Shown here piece after piece: positions 22,491-35,000 of a stretch of DNA of 64,000 bases. The position numbers and the translations under genes are program-made. Numbering within the stretch: position 1 is the first letter of the stretch; every line of letters starts with the position of its first letter. Below the pieces are notes generated by a model. It saw only the letters and a program-made list of their open reading frames with translations. It was not told the DNA's origin and did not search any database. The stretch comes from Trichobilharzia szidati (taxonomy: Eukaryota > Platyhelminthes > Trematoda > Strigeidida > Schistosomatidae), in assembly GCA_944472155.2 (NCBI GenBank), contig OX235273.1:2453204-2517203 (forward strand), given 5' to 3'.

Positions 22491-25439
22491 TTCCCTGTGT
22501 GTAAAACGTCATCCTTGATTACCGTACCTCAGGCAGTTCTAGCATATATTCTCTTTTAATGTGCATCTATACACGCCACGTTAGAGACTATGTGCAATTT
22601 TTTTAATTGTTTGTCTGGAGTAAGAATCGGAAACCGGCCACTCAGTTTACAAAGTTTGCTTTCACGAGCTGCAGTTACTGCGAAAGACCATCAAATAATG
22701 AAACTATTATTAAGTGGAGATTTAACGATACCACTGTGAAAATAAGGATTATTACAATAAAAGCGTATGCACATGAAGTACAATGTCGGAAAACATAATT
22801 ATAAGCCTATTGGTAGGTGTTCAGCAGTTTATAGTCAATATCCAAATGTAATATAAGTAGCAAAGATGTTATGGAACACAGAGTCCATTGTCTGACACGT
22901 AAATTCTACTAATTCTTCACATTTCTCAATGCAACCAAACCATGAGGCTTGTCAATGCTCTCAATGTAGAATCTTAAGCAAATTGTGAAGTTTAACGGGA
23001 GTGGATTATCAGAAAATGTGTGATTAAAACACACACTATATGAATGGGCTATACACAACCAACCAATCCTTGTTGCTGCAAAACAAACATTCAAATTCAT
23101 AGTGTGAGAACGAATTACAATAGAGAATATCAGATCAGGTTATTACAGCAAGTATTCTAGTATTTCGTGACTTCATTTTCTCAGTGTACTTTGATTCGAA
23201 TAATCGTATACACCGAATTTATTCATTTGATGTGATAAGATGGGAACAAAGTCTTTCCTTATCACGATAAACATTTCAACTTAAACCTAATAGAAGTTTA
23301 TTTGTATAAGACGATGAATTTTTTTATCAAGCGCTTTATTTAAAAAAGAACAATTTCATATTTTCGGAGTTATGAAAAGGAGTTCTGTTAAACACAGATG
23401 TTTACAAAAGTGGTTCAAAGTTTCAAAGCTGTTGAAAAAATCAGATTTCTTTGAAGGCTTAGAATGATTCTGACGACAGAGTAAAAACGTAATACCGTAT
23501 TATACTAAATTTTAATTAACAATCTTAATTAGGTTCTAAACAGAATACGATAATGATATTGTTATTATTATTGTTATACAAGCCATAATAAACTGTATCT
23601 TCAGTCCATTTTCAGGCGAGTGTTTCTTGATGGTTGCAGAACTCTTCAAATGACATGTGATGTTTGTATTTTTCCATTGAGATCTGCCAATCTTTTGATT
23701 GGATATCCTCACTTATAAGCAGATTTACACTCTTTAGGCTATCCAGCGTTTCTACCATAGTAGGCAAGGTACAGAGTCTCAATTCAGCTATGCTATTCAT
23801 CTGTCTACAATCCACACGCGCTTTGTACTTCCTGTTGAGAATTTCTACTAAGAGCAATGAACAGCTCTGTGGTCTGTTATCTACTGCAATAATGTTGCCG
23901 TTCAACATCACCCGGAATTGTCACTCAAACCCTCCAACTAATTTAGGTGTAACTCCATGTTCTGTTGGCGTTTTCATCTTCCAACTCATCATTCAGCTTT
24001 TATGTCTAACTATATCAGAGTAACAACTGGGATCTTCAACTCGTATTCTCTTACATGCTTATATTCGGTTTCTTTCAATACCCAGATCCCTGTTTTCTCA
24101 ATAATCTCATTCATCTTGTAATCACAGTTGTTTTTCCCATATCGATCATCGAGTCTACCGATAGCTACAACAGTTGACTCAAAATTACCATCAGTGACAG
24201 AGGGTCATCCATAAACGAGGATAGCAGTTCTAGTGTGGTATTGATAGAACTGATGACGGTATTGACAGTATTTGTGGTCTAAACATCAGTGGTAATGCTA
24301 TTAAGGTATTTCAAAATCCTAAGTGAATTCATTTACTAGTATGCTGAGTTGATCGATATTTTTCAGTCATACTACCTAGTTTTATTTCAATTCATGAGAA
24401 TGCATGGTTGTTGTGTCAGAATAGGCCTCATATATCAACACAACAACTATGCATTCTCATTCCCGTCTCATAATATTTGGAACAGAAACGTTTGTTGAGA
24501 TGAGTAACACTGTAGCGTTTACATAAAATGATTGGCATTGGAATTATTCTCCTAATTTGAAATTTATATCTGTACTTCTCACACAGATCATACGTTTTCT
24601 CTCAGAATTTTCCATATCCAGACCACAACAATAATAGTTGCTCTATTCCAAACAGTACGTTTGATACAATGTGGAATTTGCAGCATGTTATACAAGATTG
24701 TATCTAACTTTCACCTCACATTTACATAAAACGGGGTAAATAATTCTTAGGGCATTTACATTGGTAATAATATCAATAAGAATGTGAATGTAGAATTGAA
24801 CCTACATGTTAATAGAGATATTGACAACACTCTATTTATGATAGAAAGAATAAAATGGAACGTACACTTACTGTCTAGGAGTAAATTATTGGTTTTGTAC
24901 CTAACACGTTTCTCGTCACAAAAAATGCACAGCAGATAAGGTGTCTCACAGTTTTTGTACTTAGTCACCAGCGCATAAAGTTCTTTTGATAACTGCTTCT
25001 AGTCCTGTCTGTTGAAATACAACGAGAGAGAGAGTTGAGTATTCAGAGGATTTTCAGAGTCCAAAAGAATATTCTCGGAGTTGTTGCATGAGTTCGAGTA
25101 TTTATCTACTTCAGCATTAGCGAGCCCGTTTAGCAGGACCCTACTTGGCTTACCATCAGGTTTTTAATACCCTTCACACTGTAACAAATTCTTTCTCAAA
25201 CAAGTTAAAAATCCCTACTGGTTAGTATAAAATAAAACATGTTCAACGAAGAGTCACTCTTTTTAGCTACATTGTTATCGAATCAGATAATCGCATATAT
25301 CTAGTAAATTTTCTTAGCAACAAAAGAACCAGTCACAAAGACGTGTCATAAGAGTTGGTAATGTTAGATTGCAAATTATGTGATATGGAAAGCGCTCATC
25401 GGGTAGGAAATTAAATAAAAATAAAAAATTAGATTGAAT
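22491..25439. other. unassigned intergenic sequence
   Basis: About 2.9 kb. A minus-strand 99-codon frame at 23612-23911 has ordinary composition but no motif I can name. A strong hairpin lies at 24394-24460 (listed separately). A GA microsatellite of about ten bases occurs near 25025. Nothing else is supported. Confidence 0.4.
24394..24460. repeat. 67-base hairpin with 22-base arms
   Basis: The left arm (24394-24415) and right arm (24439-24460) are inverse complements with a single mismatch (21 of 22 pairs) around a 23-base loop. The size is like a microRNA precursor, but pairing stops abruptly at both ends. It could equally be the remnant of a palindromic transposon end. Confidence 0.7.
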
Positions 25440-26590
25440 GACTTGATATATTGGCGGTTTTAGTGATTTAGGTTTCATGGATTTTGTGATGAAACGTTCG
25501 AGGGAGCCATTTCAAGAAGAATTCTTTTCAGAGTGTTCAGTTCCTCGCATACAATGTCAGGGTTGTGAATGCTGAGGATTCTGTGCTTCAACAAACGGAC
25601 CAGGTTTAGTGGAAGTTAGTGGGTTGTCCATTCAATGTCGGCTTTCTGTGGATAGATCATTTTAGTGTTCCATCTTGTTAATATCTCGTTAGTTGAAAGT
25701 CCAGTAAAGTTATTTTTGAATCAGACCCATTTAATGTGAACTGCATTGTAAGATGGTAGCAGTTGACGAAATCCAGGGTGTCTTCTGAATTCCTTATTTA
25801 TTTGAGATAATAAAAGTATCTTTTTTGAAACCCAAAGTTGTGTTGTTGTATTTTGATATGAATAAATCTGCGTGCGACAGGCGTAGCAGTGAGAAGAGAA
25901 TTGGACAATTATGACCCGTCTCAAATGGAGTTCTTTCGATGAGTCAGCAAGTACTCCACTATTCATTCGTATTGAATCATGTTCGTACATGTAGCATGCT
26001 GTTTCACTTAGTGGGACATTTGCAAACAGTGATAGTGCGTCTGTTGAGAGTCTGCTGTGATAAGAGACGTTGATATTTTCAGCAAAGTTGACAAAGTCAA
26101 AGGAATATCGGAGTGAGTGGCAGTAAACAAGCCATCTGATTGGTTTCAGTAGGTCTACTAACGATTGAGCAGTATGACAATAAGGTGAGTGCGTCATGTC
26201 GAGAATATGTCGAGGAAGTTTGCCTCCTCTGTGAATTTTGTTTTCGGCAATCTATAGAGTCAGGTTATGTATGAGTCAGATGGTCTTAGAAGTTCCAACA
26301 TTTGGCGTCAACGAGAAATTCAGTCTTTAGTTTTAGCAGGGTGCCCGCTAGTTTGGTTTCGTTTGCTCAACCATATTCTTTTCATTCATAAGTTTTGTGA
26401 ATTTGATTCGTCAGAGAGGATGGTCAGTATTTTACTAATATAGTCGTCACGATTCATGGTAACGATTCCCCAAATTGATCAGGGCATATCAGCACTATCT
26501 CTTCATTCTTCAATAATTCATTCAGCTCTTTATAGTCTTTCTTGGTTAATCTGGACCTTCCATTTGTTTCGGTATTCAAAAACTAACGAC
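25440..26590 (-). pseudogene. decayed Penelope-like reverse transcriptase
   Basis: Read on the minus strand, scattered frames follow the Penelope-like order. First comes a LTKKDYKELNELLKNEEIVL segment near 26520 (start of the RT region), then SFDFVNFAENINVSYH. Next is SLFANVPLSETACYMYEH near 26000, equivalent to the usual FDV-SLFTNVPL-ETI motif A region. Finally, near 25550, a VCEELNTLKRILLEM segment matches the post-RT linker (E-L--LK-ILL-NGYP). Stops and shifts occur throughout and motif C was not found. The open frame 25721-26197 is only a fragment of this relic. Confidence 0.65.
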
Positions 26591-29086
26591 AACTGACAAT
26601 GACTGATGACTTGAGTTGTAGCAGGTTTTCTTCATATATTCGTGCCAGATCATAAGTTTGACTTATGAGATTTTCAGAAATGAACCTGGAATCTAAACTC
26701 CTGCGTATTTTGTGATTTTGCATAGAATCTTGCACGTGAAGATGGTGCCTCTGGTTGAATTGTTGGCGGTTTGACGTTTGAAAGATTGAATAGATATTTG
26801 TTTGGATTGTTTGGGAATGGACGTCCATCATCACTAGTCGACTCCGAGCTCATAAGTAGAGCTGACTAGTTCTTATCACATAGTTTCTACCCCCAAAGCT
26901 CGATCGTGTGACACCCGATCGAATTCGGACACCAAGCTAACTAACCCACTTGCCAACTTCGAAGTCATCTGCAGAATACACGTGAATCTTATCGGAGTAG
27001 TAAGAATCAAACTTCTTCAAACCTCATAAGAAATGGTAATTCACATAGTGAATCCAGAAGTCTGACCAAGAGGAGAAGTTTATTAAGTCGCTGAATTTAT
27101 AATGAACCTGAACTGTCCCAATATCGTAGACGTATACTTCCCTTTAGTTTTCACATCGTATTATTTTCTTCCCCGATGGCCTAATTAATTTCTACTCCTA
27201 ATTACCACCATTGTTAACTTGACTCGCGTCCAATTTTAGTTGGTTCCTACTCAATGCTGACAAGTGTATTGCGTCACTCAATTTACGCAATAAATTCTAC
27301 TTCAATTCCTACCCGATTAACGTTTTCTATATCGCGTTGTTTGCTGTCTTAAAATTGGAATTCATATGACACATATTTTGAAATATTTCTTTTGTTGCTC
27401 AGCAATTTTCTGGAAAGATGCGACTATACAGCTTGAAAGTGATATTGCCGAAAAGAATAAATTGGGCAACAATGATGAATAGGTTGGATAAACGAATTCA
27501 CAAGCAGTAAAATTACAGGCTGAATGATAACAGATTGTTTTAACTTTCTCAAGCCAAACTTTAAACGAAGTATCTATCTGAAAGTTAACGTTGTGTGGGA
27601 AGACCAGGAAAGGTATAATCTATGCAACTGGACATTCGATGTAGTTTAAACTTCACTTGCATATATGTGATACGAGAATCATCCCAATGAACAAATTCAT
27701 GTTTGTTCACGTTTGTGTCCGAAAATGTAATTAACAATCTGATATTTGGAGGGATTTAACTTGATACTATTTAATAGGGATCACTGACGAATTCCTGATG
27801 AAAAGCCATTCATTTTGGAGCAATCTGACGAAAATGTCATTGGCACAGAAATAATCAGATCTTCGGAATACCTAACAAAATTGGATTCATCAGAATGAGG
27901 CATGTACCTTGAGGGACATCCCCTAGACAATTAAAGCAATGGAGGATTTCCCACCATCTGCAGTGTACTGCTTAGTATCAGAAAAGTAAAAAATGCCTAC
28001 AACTATCTAATATCATCAAATCAATGTGCACCGCGATGGCGAGCTACCTAGAATGGTGGCCACATTGCAAACCTGACTGACTGATAGAATTCAGTATGCA
28101 CCAAATAGAGGACTAGACACGTCACACTAGTTACTAGTCTCGAATCAAATGCACCCATCTATTAATTCATCACGCTACTTGTGTCACAGTGGACCAGTCT
28201 AACAAAAGAAGCCTATGCACAGAGTTGAAGACAGGTGTGTAATCAATGAAGGCACACTGAACATATTAAGGACCTCTGTCCAAGCTGGAGACAATATTAT
28301 GATGCTACACAATACCACCACCTGAAGCACATCTATGATGTTTATAGGCAAATTGTTTGGGGTGGTTAAATCTACTAATAGTGTAATTATTTTGACCCTC
28401 AGAGTGAGGTGACTGTAAAATGAGAAATTTGTCTGTCTTCATTGTGTTTTATCGCATATTAGGTAACTGTGATATTGATAGTACTTATCTTTTAAACATG
28501 GTTTGGAATGTTCTTCTCGTACGAAATAGTGAATGGTCTGTAATTTCTACATTAAACTGCACCCCGGCTTGCTCATATGTACTTTGCCATGAATGAAATG
28601 GTGGAAGCTTCCGTCCGACCACGAAGAAGCAAACTTATCTAGTGAGAGATGAAGTTTAACTCTTAAATGGTGTCCAGCCACTACGAAGCCAAACTACCTC
28701 AGTTCATAAAAAGTTGGAGTCTACATAGTTCTGCATAGTTTGGTTGATATGGACAGCGTGTTAGTGAATAGATGTCTGACAAAGTGATCATCTCTGCAGA
28801 CACAGCATCCTCATGGTTACTTTCTGATCTCATAAAATGGGAGTGCCATAGGCTTAGTAGACTAACATAATAAGCAGACAGGAATATGTTCAGCCTTGTT
28901 TAACACCGCATGAACACCCATTGGTTAATTAACTTCACCGTCACGAATAACAAAACACGTTTATCAAGTGATACAGCTGGATCGCATGCAGACACACACA
29001 GACTAAGTGAGAAAACACATGCGACAAGATGGATATAAATGCGCGTTGAAACAACATGAAGAAAACTTTAATGGGAAACCAGCATC
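26591..29086. other. unassigned sequence upstream of GH20 paralogue B
   Basis: About 2.5 kb, expected to include the promoter of paralogue B. No clear promoter element was identified. A minus-strand 83-codon frame at 26583-26834 overlaps the end of the Penelope-like relic and has no motif. AT-rich, repeat-like text around 28570-28900 could be eroded transposon sequence, but I could not assign it. Confidence 0.4.
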
Positions 29087-32000
29087 ATGTTAATTGCTCA
29101 CTTGGTTAACCTCTTATTTCTCATAATTTCAGACAGCGGTGTCAATGCCTTAGTACCGAGACCACGCAAACACATAGAAGGAAATGCACTTTGTAGCATA
29201 GCTGAATCCTTCTTCATTGAACATACTTATCCAAAATGTTTTATTCTGATTGATGCCCTGAAAGTGTTCAACAAACGTCTCCTCATGAGGCGTCAACAGC
29301 GATCGTATGGTGAAGTCGAAACTCTCCATATCAACACAATGACAATTGTAATTAAAGACGGTTGTGATGAGTCAGAGAATAAATTGTGGCCAAGTGAATA
29401 CATGGATGAATCACGTGAGTAACTCTCAACTTTTTCATACATAATGAACCATCTAACCACTAAAGACAAAATCAGCATACTCGATGAGAAGATTGAAATT
29501 GAATGTAATGAAGTTTGGGGAGCATTGCATGCATTGCAGAGTATCATACAATTGGTGCATAGAAGTAAATCGGGGTCTGTAAGTCAAATTTGACTGTACT
29601 GTCAACCTCATGATCATTAACACCTTGTTTATTCATTCATCTAGCTTGTAATACACGAAGACATTATTGAGGATGCACCAAGATTCATTCACAGAGGATT
29701 TCTCGTTGACACTGCCAAACATTATATCAATGTTGATGAGATTGTAAAGTTCATTGTGAGTTTCTCCTCCTTCTCTATTTCTAATTCACACTTTTTAAGG
29801 ATGCAATGGCGGTTGTGAAAATGAATGTATTTCATTGGCATATGACGGATGACAGTTCATTCCCCTATGTGTCATCCACATATCCTCGACTCTCCCGAGA
29901 AGTAGTCTGTCCTTCTTATTTCTTCGACTCACTTTTCTCTATCTTCATATAGGGTGCGTATCATCCACGGAAGTTGGTTTATGAGAATGAAGATGTTGTT
30001 CGTGTGATAGAGTATGCCCGTCTACGTGGGATACGTGTGATGGTGGAATTTGATACCCCGAGTGAGTAGCATCTTTTTGAAACAGGTGACATTTCACCAC
30101 TGTATTTTTCGATATTCAACATTTCTAGTGAAATGTTTATATATTCTTTACCATTGAAGTGGAAATGACAGCTTCGCCTTCCTCATGATTACAGGTCATA
30201 CAAAGTCATGGGAAAAAAGTTATCGTGGAATGCGGACAAAATGTTCTTCTGGAAGTCAATTAGGCCCATTCAACCCTGCACGTGAGAACAACTTTAAAAT
30301 TCTGAAAGCGTTTTTCAGAGAAGTGACGTCAGTATTCCCAGAAGCATATATCCATTTGGGTGGTAACGATGTTTCCTTCTCATGCTGGTAAGATTTATCT
30401 TTATCTATTCTGAAATGAATGTTGAAGATGACATGAGTCCATTGGTACACTTGAACAAAGCTTCCAAGAGATCCATAGTTTCCTTGATAACTAGAATGGC
30501 TATGGTCTCACGGCTGTTGACGACGCATTTATTGAAATATGAATTTGTGATCATTTGATTGTATCTGAGTGAGTTTAGGTTATCGTCACCTTGAGTATGG
30601 TAAATTTATGAAATATGGTGTATGTTTAAGCATGGCTATCACTCGTCATTCAAGAATACAAAAACAAAATGATACAAGTAAGGGTTAAGTTTTGTTATGA
30701 TATCGAATAAGATGCTTTACAGAGATGAAAGTGGTGTACATATTTGAATTTTGAGTGTTACTAACATTGAAACCTTGAATAAGCGCTCTCACTATTGAAG
30801 GCTGGACTTATCCGGCATGTTGGTTGAAATTTCACTCGGCAAATTTGTTTTGTCAATAGTTTTTATTAAAATTTTGTTGTATGTTTTCTGGATTGATAGG
30901 AATTCTCATTTTCTGGCTAGTTATGTTGGCGTCTGCGTCATTTAATCTGACTGCGACACACTTAGCATATTGGTTGTAATGATTAGTGTTTCATGCTGAA
31001 TGCGTCAAAACATCTCTACAATGAAGAAGATGGGGTAGTTGGTGGGTAATGTCATCTATACAAATAGTTTATTTCTTGTAAAAGCTGCAGCTTTCGACAT
31101 AGTGTCATTCAATGAAGACTACGTCAAAATGTGGCTATTTTCGTGTGAAGAACAGTACTATTTTACAAAAGAATGCTATCAGTACATGGGAATCACCTAT
31201 AAATGCCAACAGAACATAAAACCAATGTGTAAACGAACGGCTATGGAACTGCGATCCAACATAACCGACTAACATGGACGAAAATGACCTTTGAGCGTCT
31301 CACTCCATCAATGACCTTGAGCATGCGGGATAATTTCAGCCCTATTGAATCGCTGCATTAAAAATATTCAGTCTGCATAGTTGTTCCTGAGAACGTGAAG
31401 TTGTCTGCGTGAAATGTCCGTTTGGTTACTGATATTACTAGTAAAGTTTACTGACTAAATGTCGCTCACATACCCTAGGGGGAAGAATGTAGGTTTGTTT
31501 CTGAATTCAAGTAGTATCTTACGAATCAGTGGACTGTTAAACATGTTTAAACAATCTAAAACGCAGAGCACATCAGGAAGACTGATGTTGATTTTGAAAA
31601 TCCTGATCTTAATTAGTCTCAGTCAGACCTCGGAATATGAGATTCCCTAATATCACCCCACCGATTAAAATTTCACATTCACTAGAAACCCTATTTTCAT
31701 AACTACACTTCTATGAACTATGAAATTCAGTCTCACATGGTCACAATCGAAACTGTTGGGCAGGTTGCCTTTCGGAAGTCTCATAACATGAGTTGAACTA
31801 ATAAGAAACTTAACAGCTTATTTGTCAATGATCTGTGAAATCAATGTTTGTTTCCTTCCCTTAATGCTGCCATGATATATTTCATCATTTACTGTCATTT
31901 CTTGAGTTCCCAAAAGAAGCGATGGCATATATCCATCGTGATATGTTGTCTGCAATCACACTAAACCGACTCTCCGACTGCCTTAAATGTTTCACTCCCT

Positions 32001-35000
32001 CTTAATGTGAACTTCATGGTTTCACCTTTGGGAACCATGCCCATCACTACCCAATCCGCTTCCGAATTAAAGCCTGGCGCGTGACTTCACTCAACGTATT
32101 TCTAGCCAACGTCCACTTCATTCTGCCCATTATTTAAGCACCAGATTTCCGCCAAATTCGCTACCAGAGTTTTTCCTGTTTCTCTGACATTTTCTGACCA
32201 CCGAACCTTCATTTCAATTCACTACCAATGATCGTCCACAAGAAACAGATTTCTGTGACTCATCAAGTCTCTGAAACATGTTGATGCAGTAAGTTCATAT
32301 TCGTGCTGAAAATTCGAACCTTGCTCCTCGGATACGTTCTGTGAACCTACACACTGGCACTAATTAGTAAACCCACTTCTTGCTTTCCCGATCTCGGCTA
32401 GCTTCGACATAGTCATTGTTGCTGCCTACAATCGAATCCACTTCGCCCATTAATGTAAAAGGTGTGACTTCATTAGAATTTCTGTCCTTGGCGGTGACTA
32501 GTGAGTTACCCCGCATTCTTACACTGAATTCTTCATGTAATGTGGTTTTCGTTAGTGTCAGACGTCTTACTTTCAACAGCCTCAAATCAATTCTCTTCTC
32601 GCTCATTACTCTTCGTTCAGCTTTCCGTTTCAAAGAACTTGGTATGTCGCATCATGATGCAAGCGCTGAATAACGTTCACGTAGTTCCACAGTTTCTTCT
32701 AGTTAACATCCAGAAAGACAGCAAAAGTTTCTCATTAAATCAACCGGCTCAGAGAACACAACCAAATCGAAACAGCTGTTCACATTTGCTGAAATCCATC
32801 AGGATATCCTTCTAATCCACTGTTGGTAGTATCTTGTGAAAAGTGTCGTAATTGATAGTTGGGTTGAGAGACACTATAAACACCATCATATGAGTTCATG
32901 TTACTATTTACAGCTGACACCCCCAGTATTATGCAATTTTTGGTACAGATATTATTCACACATTTCATAAAATCGAATAAAACCAATTAGTCTTATATTC
33001 TCTAAAATATGTCAAACTGTTTCCGCTTGAAATAGGGAATCGAATGCTGGAATTTCGGATTTCATGAAGCTGAAGAAATTCGGTGATGACTACGGGAAAC
33101 TTGAATCGTATTACTTTGACCGACTAATTGAAGTTATTCAATCAGTTCAACCAGAGGGTCACGTGATTACACCAGTGGTTTCAAATGAAGTATTTCACAA
33201 TGGTTATCGTGTAAGTGAATCCTTTTTCTTTTTTAGAATAAAACACCCCTCGCAAATAACTAGTATCTGTGGAGTATCGCCCACATCGATTGAGGGCATT
33301 TTCATAGCAATAGTTTTATGCGTATATTTGTTCACACTGATTGCAGTAACTTCACCAGAAAGGTTAAAGTTGGTAGATTTATGTGATGCAGGTGAACCCT
33401 GGTATTCGTTCGGGTTTCTAAAATTCAGTTAGTTTCTCCTCAAAGTCCAAAGAGAGGAGTTCAGGTGAACATAGATAAAACAGAGGTGATGAAGATTCCT
33501 GGGCAACACCAGTGACAGCAACAACAACAGACAACAATCAGCATAAATGGAAGGAACCTGAAAGTAACAACCTCTTTTACCTACTTGGGAAGCATCGTCT
33601 CAACTACTGGCGGACGGAGCTGATGAGGATATCAAAGCAAGGATCGGGAAAGCAAGACAAGCTTTCACTACTCCCACCAATTCTGTGTGGAGGTCAACAA
33701 CACTCAGCATCAAAAATAAGATCCGGATTTTCAACTCCAATGTGAATTCAGTGCTACTATACGTATCAGAGTCTTGCACTGTGCGTCATAAAGAGTATCT
33801 CAAACAAACTACAGACCTTCATTAACGGTTGTCTTCGCTCAATACTCAAGATCAGATGGCCAGAAAAGATCAGAGACAGAGATCTCTGGCAATGAGCAAA
33901 CCAACCAGGAACTGATTGTGAAACAAATAGGCACGAAGAAATGGAGATGGATTGGCCATACTCTTAGGAAACCATCAAGTGACATCACTAGACAAGCCAT
34001 TGCTCGAGTGGAACCCAAAAGGGAAGCGGCGAGTTGGTCGTCAGTGCAAGGGTGACTTGGAGGAGGTCATGTGAAGAGGAGATAAAAGCGCGTGGGCAGA
34101 CTTGGAGCCAGGTGAAGACTCTAGCAGAGAACCGAACGCAATGGAGATGCACCGCTGAAGCCCTATGTTCCTCCAGGAATTAAAGGATACAGTAATAATA
34201 ATAATCTCCTCAAAACACGTGCAGTATTCTCCAGTTTCTTGATTCCTGGTGATCACTGTTGCGTACGTCGTCAAACCCAATTCAGAATAGCATCCAGTTT
34301 CTTCTTCTACATCTAATAGTGTATAGTTCAGGCATTTACGAATTTCATTAACGCCTATTATATTTCAAAGTATACTTAGAAGAAAGATAATGACAGTGCC
34401 TGTATGATGACATTCAACAGTCGATTCCAAGAAAAGCGTTATAAAGTAAACTCGAAAGTAAAATGTTTGTTTTACTGTGAGTAGGTTCCACTTAACTGTG
34501 ATCTGTCATCTTGAAATAACCTTCAGTTATACACATAATGTTTGTCATCAGATCATTGGAATCAGATTAGACTGCTCAGTTTCCATACTCATAACATATC
34601 AGTTTATGTGTTCACTAATTCATAAAGTACCCTTTTCCATTCAGCCGAATAAGACCATTGTGATGCACGTCTGGCAGGGCATAAATTGGCCGAATATTGT
34701 TAAATCTATAACGTCAGCTGGTTATCGAGTTATAGTTTCAGCATGTTGGCAAATCTCTCCTTCAAATCATGCAAATCGATGGTATGATTATCATAAATGT
34801 GATATTGGAGCATTTGAAGGTGAGTAATATACGTGAGTATAAATGTTGCTCTCTGAATTGCCCACACATATTGATTTCATGTTTTTCGTTTGACTGATTA
34901 GGGTTTTGATTTGATTTCTGTAAGTTTCACTGTGGATGTGATCAAGCGGTGAATGATACGCCATGTAGTGCTGTATATATGAAATTCCCCGTGAGTATTG

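Noticed and set aside
23612..23911. BEL/Pao-type protease fragment on the minus strand
   Set aside because: A VDCRQ stretch loosely recalls a protease active site, but the D-T/S-G triad is absent and no other domain is near.
31039..31272. Retrotransposon gag piece in intron 6
   Set aside because: The [10 protein letters not shown] segment is reminiscent of gag, but it is a single short frame without zinc motif, protease or LTR. Kept only as a remark in the intron entry.
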